From SB21 sp964415295 (GTDB lineage Bacteria; CLD3; SB21), in NCBI GenBank assembly GCA_964415295.1, contig CAYPYN010000004.1, positions 310,001 through 374,000 of the forward strand: a stretch of 64,000 nt of DNA, read 5' to 3'. The notes under the pieces are model-generated. The model searched no databases, was not told where the DNA came from, and was given only the letters and a program-made list of their open reading frames with translations. The position numbers were made by a program, and so were the translations under genes. Positions 33,430-43,449 of this stretch are shown here, one piece after another. Every line of letters begins with the position of its first letter. Position 1 is the stretch's first letter.

Positions 33430-34581
33430 ATGGAGCAAATCGGAGTTAATAGTAACGTTTACGCTGGCGGGAAGATATTTCATGTCCAAACCGCTGCCAA
33501 TATCGCTGGGCTGACCATGCAGGCGGAAATTTTCGATTCCGGACGGGTTGTGACCGTTCAGAAAAAGAAACTTTCCGATGACATGAAGAATATTTCTGCG
33601 GAGGATTTCAAGGAACTTGTCACGTCCTTCCACCAGGACATTGCATGGGAGATCGAATTACTGTTTTTCATTCGTGACAAAATAAGGACCGTCAAGCATT
33701 CGATATCCCATAACAAAATGGGCCTCTTGTTCATGCGCAAAGGCTTGATGGAAGAAGCGATCATTGAATTTGAGCAGGCCATTGAAAAGAATCCCGAAAT
33801 GGTCGAGTCTTACAGTAATCTGGGTATGGCGCTGGCTCAGAAAGGCAATCTTAAGGAATCGATTGAGATCATTTCTAAAGCGGTTGACATGGAACCCAAC
33901 TACGCAGACCTCAGAAATAATCTCGGGCTTGTCTTGGGAAAAGGCAAAAAGTATAACGAAGCATTGTTGCAGTTCGAGGCCGCGCTGAAGATCAATCCGT
34001 CCTACCTCGAACCGCAAATGAACCTGGCGATTATCTTGCTTGAAAGCGTTAAGAACAGTCCTGAAGACAAGGATCTTCCGGCGGTTTCGGTCAGAAAAAC
34101 AACGGTGACTGAACTTCTTCAAAAATTGGCGACAACCGTGCCTGAATTCTCGGGATACCGGTTCTACACGTATCGGTTTGAGAAGGCTATCAAATTGATC
34201 CAGACAGACGATTTGCCGCAGGCCGTTGAGGTTCTGCGTGAGATCAAAGACGCCATTCAGAAGCCGAACCTCGATGAAACCATTCATGGATTCTATCTGA
34301 AATTCCTTTTTGGAGGAGCCGGCAAAGATGAAAAAGTGCTCTCGGGTTACCGGGAACGTCTGGAAAAAGGCGTTGAAGATAACCCGAAATACGCCGATTT
34401 GCATAATTCGCTCGGAACGGTCTACCTGATCCAGTGCCGCAATCTGTTTATCAAGGCCATGAGCCAGTTCAAAAAAGCCTACGAGATCAATCCGTCCTAT
34501 AAAAGCGCCTACAAGAATTTTCGTTTGGTCCAAAACGATGGACGCGAGTTCCTCAATTTGCTTCGTGCGATTCTGAAATAA
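33430..34581 (+). CDS. Cytoplasmic TPR-repeat protein
   Basis: 383 residues without a signal peptide. The first 65 residues look like a small beta-rich domain (YAGGKIFHVQTAAN). At about 85-200 lie three or four canonical TPRs, with motifs AIIEFEQAIEKNPEMVESY and ALLQFEAALKINPSYLEPQ, and a last TPR-like stretch near the end (LHNSLGTVYLIQCRNLF). The function is presumably protein binding. It lies upstream of the hybrid kinase with a 109-base gap that includes a small hairpin at 34606. Confidence 0.8.
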   Translation: MEQIGVNSNVYAGGKIFHVQTAANIAGLTMQAEIFDSGRVVTVQKKKLSDDMKNISAEDFKELVTSFHQDIAWEIELLFFIRDKIRTVKHSISHNKMGLLFMRKGLMEEAIIEFEQAIEKNPEMVESYSNLGMALAQKGNLKESIEIISKAVDMEPNYADLRNNLGLVLGKGKKYNEALLQFEAALKINPSYLEPQMNLAIILLESVKNSPEDKDLPAVSVRKTTVTELLQKLATTVPEFSGYRFYTYRFEKAIKLIQTDDLPQAVEVLREIKDAIQKPNLDETIHGFYLKFLFGGAGKDEKVLSGYRERLEKGVEDNPKYADLHNSLGTVYLIQCRNLFIKAMSQFKKAYEINPSYKSAYKNFRLVQNDGREFLNLLRAILK

Positions 34582-34605
34582 TTGAATCATTTTCCCGGTA
34601 CTTGT

Positions 34606-34622
34606 AAAACCGCCACGGTTTT
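34606..34622. terminator. Weak hairpin after the TPR gene
   Basis: AAAACCG-CCA-CGGTTTT is a perfect 7-bp stem with a 3-base loop, 25 bases after the TPR stop, with A- and T-runs on both sides so that it could act in either direction. The stem is short. Confidence 0.35.
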
Positions 34623-34690
34623 GTTACATTATTTACGAGTTTATGCATTCCGTTAATTAACTCAATTTTTCCCAATACCCGGTACGATCG

Positions 34691-37600
34691 ATGGACAATG
34701 ACATACGTGTACTGCTGGTTGAAGATTCCCTTTCGGAAGCCAAACTGATCGTCAGTGCCTTACTGTCGGCCCAAATCCTATTTAAGCTGAAACAGGTTTC
34801 CAGCGAAGCGGAACTGAGGGAACAACTGAAGGATTTTAACCCCGATATCGTCATATCCAACTATAATGTAGCCTCGCTCGACGGACTGCGCGTTCTGAAT
34901 ATAGTTAAGGATATCAGTCCCCGCTTACCGATAATTATACTCACCAAACCTACGAACGAAGAGACCGCCGTCGCGTGTTTCCGCCGTGGCGCCCACGATT
35001 ATATTTATAAGGATCATCTGGAACTCCTGGGACCCGCGGTTCAAAGCGCTTTACTCAAGTACAAAATGGCCGAAGATTCGGCGCCCGTTGACGAAAACCT
35101 CAAGACCGATGCCGAGAGATTCAGAACGATTTCACGTACGATCGGTGACATGATCATACTGCTGGACCCGCAGGGCCGCATCGATTATTGCTCCTCTTCG
35201 TATCATCAGCTCTTCCAGGATAAGAAAATTGAAACAGGTAAAGATTTCTTTGAGGATATCCACCCCGGCGACCGGGGCCTTGCCCTGCAAACCTTTCGCG
35301 ACGTTGTGAAGAACCAAATGGACCGGCGCATCGAGTTTCGGGCGCTTGTTCAGGGCGATGAATACAAACACATCGAATCGCAGTGGAATGCGGCGCGGGA
35401 TGAAAATGGACAGATACAATTCGTCGCCGTAGTTGCTCGGGTCATTACCAAACGTAAGCGCGCCGAAGAAGCTCTCCGGGAAAGCGTGAAACATTTCCGT
35501 TCCCTTCTGGAGAATATTTCCGATGCGATTTCACTGATCAATCCCTACGGCATCGTATTGTACACCAGCCGTTCTACCAACCGGGTCCTCGGGTATTCGG
35601 CCAACGAATTTGTCGGAACCAACGTGTTCGATCTGATCCACTCGGAAGACCTTACGCAGGTACTCGAACAAATGACGCTGTTACGACAAAAAGAAGGAAG
35701 CGTCCAATCGCTTCAATTCCGCATAAAGCATAAAGATGCGTCGTGGCGCTGGATGGAGGGCGTGGCAAATAATCTCACGCACGAACCCAGCGTGCAGGCC
35801 ATTGTTTTCAATTACAGGGATATTACCCAAAGGAAAGAGGCCGAAGATACACTTCGCGAACGCGATCAGCGTTTCCGTACCCTTATAGAAAACAGCTCCG
35901 ATGCCATCACACTTATCGATGCGAACGCTACCATCACCTATGCCGGTTCGTCTCTTTCCCACGTGACCGGTCATTCTCCGGAGGAAATGCAGGATGGAAG
36001 GTTCCTGGACTTCGTACATCCCGAAGACCGTGCTTTCATGGAAGGATTCTTTAAGACGTTGCAGGAGAAACACGGCCGGATCGCGGATACGCAATTCCGT
36101 ATGCTTCATAAAGACGGCTCCTGGCGGTGGATGGAAGGTATCGCCAATAACCTCCTGTCGGAACCCAGCCTGAAAGCCGTCGTGTTCAATTTCCGCGACA
36201 TCACGGACCGCAAAATGGCGGCGGAAGCTTTGGCGGAGGAGAAAGAAAGACTACTCGTAACCCTACGCTCCATCGGCGACGGCGTGATCACCACCGATGT
36301 GAATGGGCGCATCATACTGATGAACCGAAGCGCGGAACTACTCATACAGACGACCCAAGACGAGGCGCTGGGTAAGCCGATACACGAAGTTTTGAAACTC
36401 ACATCGGAGAAAAACGATGAGATCATCGATTATCCCGTAGACAAAGTGCTCAGGACCAACCGGATCGCTGAAGAAACGGATCATCGCCTTGTCACCCGTT
36501 CCAAAGACAAACGCGTGATCACGGACAATGCCGCGCCGATACAGGATAAGGACGGAAATCTCCTCGGCGTCGTTGTGGTCTTTCGTGACAGTACCGACCG
36601 GATAAAAATGGAAGAGGAACTGCTCAAAGCCCGAAAGATCGAATCAATAGGAATACTGGCCGGCGGCATCGCCCATGATTTCAATAATATCCTCTCGGCC
36701 ATTTTAGGCAATATCTCGATGTCAAAGATGAAGCTGGAGCACGGCCATAAAGACAAGTCCATGGAACTGCTCACCCGTGCTGAAAAAGCGTCCGAAAGAG
36801 CACGGGACCTCACTCAGCAATTGCTCACTTTTTCAAAAGGCGGAGCGCCGGTCCGAAAGACCGCGAGCATTGCGGATCTTCTGCGCGATTCGGCCAATTT
36901 CTCATCCGCCGGATCCAATGTACGGTGCGAATTTGCGATTTCCCCGAACTTGTGGCAGGTGGATATGGATGCCGGGCAAATGAGCCAGGTGATCAATAAC
37001 CTTATCATAAACGCACGCCAGGCCATGCCTCAAGGTGGCATCGTGCAGATCGAAGCGGCTAATGTGATCTTTGAGGCGGATAATACAAGATACGGCGTGA
37101 TGCTGAAGAAAGGTAACTACATAAAGATCGCCATTCGCGATCACGGCGTCGGAATTGCACCTGAGAATCTCCAAAAGATCTTCGATCCGTATTTCACTAC
37201 AAAGAAGACCGGCAGCGGCCTGGGCCTCGCTACTTCCTACTCTATTGTCAAGAATCATGACGGCGCTATCTCTGTCGAATCGAAAATAAACGACGGAACG
37301 ACTTTCTACATATTATTGCCCGCATCAAAAAATATTATACCGGTTCAGAAAGTCCAGGAAAGCTCCCCTGCTCCCGCTCACGGTAAGATCCTGATCATGG
37401 ATGATGAGGAGATCATTCTGGAGATGAATGAAGCCATGTTGACGGAATTAGGTTATCAGGTCATGACGGCGAAGGATGGAAAAGAAGCCGTGGAACTTTA
37501 TATCAAACACAAAAAATCGGGAAGACCATTTGATGTAGTGATCATGGATCTCACGATTCCTGGAGGTGTGGGCGGAGAAGAAGCAATCAAAGACCTTCTG

Positions 37601-37774
37601 GCCTTCGATCCCAATGTGAAAGCGGTCGTTTCAAGCGGTTATTCCAACGATCCAATCATGGCCAATTACAAGAAGTTCGGATTCGTCAATGTTTTGACCA
37701 AACCGTATCAGATCAGGGAGCTGGCACGAATCATCCATTCGATCTTCGCGGAAAGAACGGCAAACAAATCCTAG
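34691..37774 (+). CDS. Hybrid sensor histidine kinase with N- and C-terminal receiver domains
   Basis: A 1027-residue soluble signalling protein. Order: receiver-like domain (about 1-118), four PAS domains (about 143-255, 268-380, 393-505, 520-640), HisKA with phosphorylated His662 in GGIAHDFNN, HATPase with N and G boxes (NARQAMP, FTTKKTGSGLGL), and a C-terminal receiver with intact Asp in VIMDLTIPGG. In the N-terminal receiver the phospho-acceptor Asp is Asn57 (VISNYNV), so it is a pseudo-receiver. PAS2 and PAS3 share WRWMEG and look like a duplication. No membrane span. Its stop overlaps that of the NlpC/P60 gene (CTAG). Confidence 0.95.
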   Translation: MDNDIRVLLVEDSLSEAKLIVSALLSAQILFKLKQVSSEAELREQLKDFNPDIVISNYNVASLDGLRVLNIVKDISPRLPIIILTKPTNEETAVACFRRGAHDYIYKDHLELLGPAVQSALLKYKMAEDSAPVDENLKTDAERFRTISRTIGDMIILLDPQGRIDYCSSSYHQLFQDKKIETGKDFFEDIHPGDRGLALQTFRDVVKNQMDRRIEFRALVQGDEYKHIESQWNAARDENGQIQFVAVVARVITKRKRAEEALRESVKHFRSLLENISDAISLINPYGIVLYTSRSTNRVLGYSANEFVGTNVFDLIHSEDLTQVLEQMTLLRQKEGSVQSLQFRIKHKDASWRWMEGVANNLTHEPSVQAIVFNYRDITQRKEAEDTLRERDQRFRTLIENSSDAITLIDANATITYAGSSLSHVTGHSPEEMQDGRFLDFVHPEDRAFMEGFFKTLQEKHGRIADTQFRMLHKDGSWRWMEGIANNLLSEPSLKAVVFNFRDITDRKMAAEALAEEKERLLVTLRSIGDGVITTDVNGRIILMNRSAELLIQTTQDEALGKPIHEVLKLTSEKNDEIIDYPVDKVLRTNRIAEETDHRLVTRSKDKRVITDNAAPIQDKDGNLLGVVVVFRDSTDRIKMEEELLKARKIESIGILAGGIAHDFNNILSAILGNISMSKMKLEHGHKDKSMELLTRAEKASERARDLTQQLLTFSKGGAPVRKTASIADLLRDSANFSSAGSNVRCEFAISPNLWQVDMDAGQMSQVINNLIINARQAMPQGGIVQIEAANVIFEADNTRYGVMLKKGNYIKIAIRDHGVGIAPENLQKIFDPYFTTKKTGSGLGLATSYSIVKNHDGAISVESKINDGTTFYILLPASKNIIPVQKVQESSPAPAHGKILIMDDEEIILEMNEAMLTELGYQVMTAKDGKEAVELYIKHKKSGRPFDVVIMDLTIPGGVGGEEAIKDLLAFDPNVKAVVSSGYSNDPIMANYKKFGFVNVLTKPYQIRELARIIHSIFAERTANKS

Positions 37775-38382
37775 TTTTTGATCATACGGCGGCAGCCAAG
37801 ATAGTGTTTGGCATAATAGTCTTCAGATAATTCCGAAATTGTGACACCTACTGTTGTACTGGCGTGAGCAATCCTGTCGTCGCCGACATAGATCCCCACA
37901 TGAGAAGCCCCTTTGGCCCCCTTATAAGTATTTTGAAAGAAAACGAGATCGCCAAATTTTAGTTCGTTTTTCAAGACAGTTTCGCCGGAACCGTACATGT
38001 CCGCCGATTGCCTCGGCAACGAAACATTCAGGACTTTCTGAAACACAGCTCCGACAAAACCGGAACAGTCCGTGCCTTTTCCTTTCTCAACCAGGCCAAA
38101 TTTATAAGGCGTGCCAATCCAGGAACGGATCTCCTTCATCATGGCCTCTTGTTTCTCTTTGCTCCATAGACCGGTCGCCGCTGGAGCCGCCATACCGCCC
38201 GCGGCCGCTTTTGCTGAATTCGACGAACTCATGCTGTCAATGCCTGTCGTTGCGGATTGGATGGAGGTGTGAACCGACGATGCCCGATCGGTCTTTACCG
38301 ACTGATAGATGGGTTGCGGTACGCAACCAGATATAACCAAGACGGCCAGCGCAAAAGCAGCGATAAACAAATTCATTCTCAT
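37771..38382 (-). CDS. NlpC/P60 cell-wall peptidase lipoprotein
   Basis: A 203-residue lipoprotein (lipobox ISGC) with an Ala/Ser-rich linker and a C-terminal NlpC/P60 domain: nucleophile Cys in GTDCSGFVGAVF, His in GASHVGIYVGD and a polar third residue near IAHAST. These enzymes cut the D-Glu to diamino-acid bond of peptidoglycan stem peptides. GGGGAAA precedes the ATG. It follows the RND gene by eight bases on the same strand and is convergent with the hybrid kinase. Confidence 0.93.
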   Translation of the reverse strand: MRMNLFIAAFALAVLVISGCVPQPIYQSVKTDRASSVHTSIQSATTGIDSMSSSNSAKAAAGGMAAPAATGLWSKEKQEAMMKEIRSWIGTPYKFGLVEKGKGTDCSGFVGAVFQKVLNVSLPRQSADMYGSGETVLKNELKFGDLVFFQNTYKGAKGASHVGIYVGDDRIAHASTTVGVTISELSEDYYAKHYLGCRRMIKN

Positions 38383-38390
38383 GATTTCCC

Positions 38391-41021
38391 CTATTTTTTG
38401 ACGGATGTCGTCTTTGTTTCATGGCCATGATGTTCCGCTATTTCGGAGGGAGGCGTTTTCCAAATACGCTTACCCCAAAGACGGAGCATGGCCGGAAGTA
38501 TGATCACGGAGGACATGGAACAGATAATAATCCCGATACTGCACATATAACCGAGGCTTGAAAGTCCTTGGTTATCCACGAAAACAAGAGAACCAAATCC
38601 CATCACTGTAGTCAACGCGGACAGGAACATAGACTGCCCCGTCTCATGGATCGCGGCAAATACATCGTGGCGCTGATCTTCAAGATACCTGGAGATGATG
38701 TATATGCCGTAATCCACACCCGAACCGATCAATAGCGGTAATGAAATCATATTAACAAAATTGATCTTTATGCCCAGCAACCGCATGGTGCCCATGATAC
38801 AAAGAATGGAAAAGGTCAAAGGCACCATACAAACAATCACGGCCCAAAGGTTCCAGTATTTGATAACCACGAGCAGCAGGACCACGACGAGCGAAGCGAC
38901 TACGGCAACGACAAAATCCTTCTTAACGAGAGTGAGAAACTCCGCCGTGACTACGCGTATGCCTGTGATGATGATATTCTCGTTGACCAGCTTCGGGTCC
39001 GCATCGACTTCTTTGATAAAATCATTGACGATTTCTATATCATGGGTCGGTCCGTTAAGTTCCACCTGCGTGACCACCTTTTTCATCCCGTTCTTCTCGA
39101 CATAATAATGGCGCATGATATCGCCAAATCCTTCGTTCTGGAAATTATGTATCGTGATAGGTTCATTCACGGTAAGCATTTTGCGAAGACGGTCCAGCTT
39201 AAAATAATTCATCCGCAGACCCTGCTTGGTCATTTCCAATCGAATCTTGAAAAGTATACTTTCGACGTCCAGACCTTTGATCTTCTCGAGGTTGGCCTTC
39301 TGATGCTCCACCGAAGGCAGATAACGAAGTAAAGAGTTATATTCCTTGACTACACCGCTGGCCACGAGCTCATCCATCTTGTCGTTAAGCAAACGCAGCT
39401 TCTGGATAAGGGCTTCGTCACTGCTGGCGGAACAGACGACACTGATGGGTTTGAAATGACTGCCAAACTTATCCTGAAGGCGCTTGATCATCTTAACATC
39501 CACATCGTTCTTGCTTCGGATATTCTCGATATTCTCATCAAACGTCACACCTACGCCCTTATCCTGACTGGGAATAACGCCAAACAGCACAGCGATCATG
39601 ACGACCGAGATCAGAATGCTCCCAGTGGTGATGTATTTCGGATGCCTCAGAACAAAGCGTGAAAGGAGACCAAGCATCCGGCTAAGCAGGTTCTGCAGGT
39701 AATTGCCTTTTGGATTCTTTCTTTCCCTCATCTTAATCTCGGCCGGCATGAGTACCAAAACGGCAACAAAAATAATAAGAATCCCGGCTCCCCCTATAAA
39801 ACCCAGTTCATAAAGACCCCGGAATTTGGTGACCATCAGTACCCCGAATACGAACGCCGTACTGATAACGCCGTAGAAAACGCTCGTGCCAGTCTCTCCA
39901 AAAGTAATGATGAGATTCTGCAATATCGTATTGTGTTTGGAGTGCGTTTCCTGTTCCACAAAGCGGTTGTAAATATGTATGGAATAATCCACACCCAATC
40001 CGAGAAGCATCGCACCGGCGGCGGCAGTAATAATATTGAATTTCTCGAACATCAGATCCCCTAAACAAAACACCCAGGTGACGCCGGCTATGATCGGGGC
40101 CATGATGAAAAACAAGGACCGGAAGTTGCCGTAAAAGAAATAGAAAAGGAGCAGGATAAGAATTATGACAATGAAAGAGCTGTCGATCAATCCCTGTTTG
40201 ACTGCACGTGCATTAGACAATGCCGATACATAGTTGCCACCAAATGAAACGTGTATCTGCCGGCCGTCGTCGCCCATCGAGGCCAGGATCGAATCACATA
40301 AAATGCGGTTGCGATCCACAAAAACCTCGCAGAATTTTGTATCGTTTGAGGCCCCGACCGGTTTGACGAAGAAAAGAAGCGTCTTTTTGTCCTTCGATAA
40401 ATAATAACTTTCCTTATCTTTGAGCAACGAAGCGTTTTGCGGACCTAGCATCTTCTCGATATATGGCAAGAAGATCTCAGAAATCAGGAGGGGATCTTCA
40501 CGTAAGACCCTTTTCAAAAGAGGATCGGGCGGTACCGGCGCATTTAGGATGTTTTTTAAATTGAGTACGAGCCGCTCAATCTCCGCATCATCAAACCGGC
40601 GAAGAACGGAATCCAGGTCACGTGGCGAAAGATAGAGCAGGCCGTTCTTTATGAAGAATTCTTCGATGAAGGTCTTCTGATTATCGGTAATGGAATAATT
40701 GATGCCGGCCACCATCCCCGTCTGCGAAAGGGCTTCATCAAGCTTCCCCGCAAACGACTTGAGTCCATCCGGGTTTACCGGCAATGAATCCGGCGTTTCG
40801 ATCAGAACGATATGACGATCCTGCGCGCCGAAGTCCTCATTCACTTCCCAGAATTCTTTGATCATTTTCGAATCCTGAGGAAGCAGATCGAAATTATTGG
40901 TACTGATCTTTATCTGAAACATGTAATAAGTGGACACAACGGTCAACGCTACTACGGCCAGAACGACGAGGCGCGCGTGCTGATAACAAAATTCGGCAAT
41001 TTTCGAAAGGATCGTCTTCAT
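38391..41021 (-). CDS. MMPL/RND-superfamily exporter
   Basis: A 876-residue membrane protein with two repeats of one span, large periplasmic loop and five spans. Both proton-path motifs are present, GLGVDYSIHIYNRF and GSGVDYGIYIISRY, typical of the hydrophobe/amphiphile and MMPL branch (COG1033), which moves lipids, hopanoids or similar. ATG at 41021 is chosen: GGAG precedes it and the predicted promoter (41043-41071) would leave only about three bases before the alternative at 41033. It is followed by the NlpC/P60 lipoprotein. Substrate not deducible. Confidence 0.93.
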   Translation of the reverse strand: MKTILSKIAEFCYQHARLVVLAVVALTVVSTYYMFQIKISTNNFDLLPQDSKMIKEFWEVNEDFGAQDRHIVLIETPDSLPVNPDGLKSFAGKLDEALSQTGMVAGINYSITDNQKTFIEEFFIKNGLLYLSPRDLDSVLRRFDDAEIERLVLNLKNILNAPVPPDPLLKRVLREDPLLISEIFLPYIEKMLGPQNASLLKDKESYYLSKDKKTLLFFVKPVGASNDTKFCEVFVDRNRILCDSILASMGDDGRQIHVSFGGNYVSALSNARAVKQGLIDSSFIVIILILLLFYFFYGNFRSLFFIMAPIIAGVTWVFCLGDLMFEKFNIITAAAGAMLLGLGVDYSIHIYNRFVEQETHSKHNTILQNLIITFGETGTSVFYGVISTAFVFGVLMVTKFRGLYELGFIGGAGILIIFVAVLVLMPAEIKMRERKNPKGNYLQNLLSRMLGLLSRFVLRHPKYITTGSILISVVMIAVLFGVIPSQDKGVGVTFDENIENIRSKNDVDVKMIKRLQDKFGSHFKPISVVCSASSDEALIQKLRLLNDKMDELVASGVVKEYNSLLRYLPSVEHQKANLEKIKGLDVESILFKIRLEMTKQGLRMNYFKLDRLRKMLTVNEPITIHNFQNEGFGDIMRHYYVEKNGMKKVVTQVELNGPTHDIEIVNDFIKEVDADPKLVNENIIITGIRVVTAEFLTLVKKDFVVAVVASLVVVLLLVVIKYWNLWAVIVCMVPLTFSILCIMGTMRLLGIKINFVNMISLPLLIGSGVDYGIYIISRYLEDQRHDVFAAIHETGQSMFLSALTTVMGFGSLVFVDNQGLSSLGYMCSIGIIICSMSSVIILPAMLRLWGKRIWKTPPSEIAEHHGHETKTTSVKK

Positions 41022-41042
41022 TGATAGCTCCATTTTGTGACT

Positions 41043-41071
41043 ATAATATCATATTTGCGCATTATTAGCAA
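41043..41071 (-). promoter_or_regulatory. Promoter of the RND exporter gene
   Basis: On the minus strand TTGCTA (41071-41066), 17-bp spacer, TATTAT (41048-41043). The predicted start near 41036 fits translation from the ATG at 41021. Confidence 0.5.
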
Positions 41072-41125
41072 TGTTTATTCCCCCAATTACTGCTTGGAAA
41101 TCCATGATCAATTCCTTATTATTTT

Positions 41126-43444
41126 ATGAGATTCACAGACCGATATATTCGACGTATGTTAGGAACCATTCTACCATTTCTCCGATCCGTTTTCGTAGGC
41201 CTGATCCCCGTTTTCCTTCCGCTGCAAAGTATTTTCGGCCTGCCTTCTCCCGATCCGCCGGCCGATCGTCCTTCTGAAAAAGAATACACTAAATTCCTCT
41301 TTAGAGGAGATGAGTTCTATAAGCAGCGCGATTATCGCCATGCCATCCTTAATTTCAATTTTGCCAAGGAACTCGAACCGGGCATCGCCGACGATTTTAT
41401 TTTTAATTACAAGGTCGGTTATTCCTACAAACGGATCTACGTACCGGACTCCGCGTCTGTCTTTCTTCACAAAGCAGCGGCAGACCCGTTGATGGGTGAC
41501 TATGCGCTTTTCCAATTGGCCGAAATGCAAGCCTCGATGGATAGTGCGGAACGGGCGATCGTAACTTATAAGACGCTGCTGCAACAATTTCCGGCCACGG
41601 TATTCTATCCCGATGCGTGTATCGCGCTGGCACAGATACTCACGGAACGGCAACAATACGAAAGTTCCGAATATTATCTGAATCAATGTAATCTATCGGT
41701 TAAGGAGGAGCCTACGCTTCTGAATATGTATCAGAGCCGTATCCTATTTCAGAAGGCCGTGATACTCCTTAGCAGAGGCGCTGTAACGATGGCCTTGTCC
41801 ACTTTTAATAAGCTTCAGGCCGAATTCCGTTATACCGATGAAGCATATAGAGCCAAATTATGGTCGGACTCCATTCGCGCCGCCGCCGGCATATCTCCGT
41901 CCATCGATGATTTCATCGATGGCAATAATGTGCTTATTCTTCAGGGCTATTACCAGCAGGCGCTCAATGAACTGGCCGAAAACAAATCGCGGTTCCATAA
42001 GCCCGACGAACAGGCCGAGATCGAATACAATATCGCAAGAATATATTTCGCGCAGGGACTTTACGATGCCGCTGTCCCCCGCTACCAGAACCTCTGGACA
42101 AAATACCGCCACCGCGAAGCTCTGTTCAATCTTGCCAAATCGGCAAGGTATCAGGGGAACCTGGATCTATCTACTTCCGCTTACCGGGACTACCGCGATC
42201 AGACGCCTTTGAGTCCATCATGGAAGACGTACCTGACCTATGAGATGGCCAATAATTATTCCGCCAAGGGCGACTCTGCGAGCCTGTACCAGGCCAACCG
42301 TTTTTATCAGGAGGTACGGCAAAAATCGCCGATGAATAATCTCTATGGCTACACATCCGCCTTCCGGACCGCATTCAATCTATATAAACTCGGACAATAC
42401 GATTCATGTATCGTGAAGCTGGATGAGATACAAAAAGCGGTCGAATTTCTGAAGCCGAAGTGCCTCTTCTGGAAAGCCAAAGCTTACGAAAAAAACCGTC
42501 AAAGCGACAAAGCCCGCGAGATCTATCGTAAACTCGCCGCGGAACAGCCCGGCACTTATTACGGTTTGCTGAGTTATCATCTCCACCTTGACGGCATCAG
42601 GACACCGACGGAGCGGTTGTTTTATATTAACCCTTCATATGAACTTGCTCGGAAAAGTTCTTTCTTCGGCTTCGATATGATCAGAAGCCGCTCATTTAAT
42701 GTCGAAAAGAAGGACGGACGGTTCTATTTCACTGATCGGGACCTGCGTTCGCTCGAGAGCGAATTCATCAAAGCCTGGATCAGCAAGGAGATCACGGAAC
42801 CGTGGTATGCGCAAAGAGAGCTGAAGCCGTTGCAAAATAAATACCTGCAGAGCATAGCGTCGGCTTTGCTCTATCGCGACTATCTGGAATATCTGGGCGC
42901 CTATGATCTGGCCGTAGAGACCAATGTGGCCATGAAAAAGAAATACCGTTCCTATTTCAGATCCGATGAGGCTTCGGCCAAGATCTTCTATCCCCGGTAT
43001 TACGAGTCATGCATACGGCAATACGCCAAACAATTCTCGCTCGACGTACCGTTCGTTTTTGCGGTGATCAAGAACGAGAGTTCATTTAAAACCTACAGCC
43101 TGTCCAAGGCAAGGGCGATGGGGCTTATGCAGATCATGCCCTATACGGCCACGTCTCTGGCCAAAGAACTGAAGCTCAATGATTTTGAGATGACCGATCT
43201 GAGACAACCGGAAAAGAATATTTTGCTGGGCACGTATTATCTGCACCAGCAGGCAAAGGACTATAAGAATTTCATTCCGGCCATGCTGGGGGCTTACAAT
43301 GCGGGACCTCACCGTGCGGACTTCTGGATGCGTTTTTACGATCCGGCGGAACCGGAAGAATTTCCCGAGATCGTGGAGCTATTCGAAACAAATAATTATA
43401 TCAAGAAGATCCTGCTCGATCGATGGGTCTACGGGCAGATGTAG
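41126..43444 (+). CDS. TPR-containing lytic transglycosylase (Slt-type)
   Basis: A 772-residue exported enzyme: signal peptide or anchor (about 10-35), a long helical, TPR-like superhelix (about 45-600) and a C-terminal lysozyme-like domain with catalytic Glu651 in KNESSFKTYS, GLMQIMPYTA, and AYNAGPHRADFW. Slt enzymes cleave peptidoglycan to 1,6-anhydro-muropeptides. The layout matches Slt70 of proteobacteria but with a longer helical part. It ends six bases before the stop of the GH127 gene on the other strand. Confidence 0.93.
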   Translation: MRFTDRYIRRMLGTILPFLRSVFVGLIPVFLPLQSIFGLPSPDPPADRPSEKEYTKFLFRGDEFYKQRDYRHAILNFNFAKELEPGIADDFIFNYKVGYSYKRIYVPDSASVFLHKAAADPLMGDYALFQLAEMQASMDSAERAIVTYKTLLQQFPATVFYPDACIALAQILTERQQYESSEYYLNQCNLSVKEEPTLLNMYQSRILFQKAVILLSRGAVTMALSTFNKLQAEFRYTDEAYRAKLWSDSIRAAAGISPSIDDFIDGNNVLILQGYYQQALNELAENKSRFHKPDEQAEIEYNIARIYFAQGLYDAAVPRYQNLWTKYRHREALFNLAKSARYQGNLDLSTSAYRDYRDQTPLSPSWKTYLTYEMANNYSAKGDSASLYQANRFYQEVRQKSPMNNLYGYTSAFRTAFNLYKLGQYDSCIVKLDEIQKAVEFLKPKCLFWKAKAYEKNRQSDKAREIYRKLAAEQPGTYYGLLSYHLHLDGIRTPTERLFYINPSYELARKSSFFGFDMIRSRSFNVEKKDGRFYFTDRDLRSLESEFIKAWISKEITEPWYAQRELKPLQNKYLQSIASALLYRDYLEYLGAYDLAVETNVAMKKKYRSYFRSDEASAKIFYPRYYESCIRQYAKQFSLDVPFVFAVIKNESSFKTYSLSKARAMGLMQIMPYTATSLAKELKLNDFEMTDLRQPEKNILLGTYYLHQQAKDYKNFIPAMLGAYNAGPHRADFWMRFYDPAEPEEFPEIVELFETNNYIKKILLDRWVYGQM

Positions 43445-43449
43445 CCATT

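Noticed and set aside
33658..34590. A 310-codon minus-strand frame opposite the TPR gene
   Set aside because: Shadow of TPR codons; low-complexity Phe/Gln pattern typical of antisense frames.
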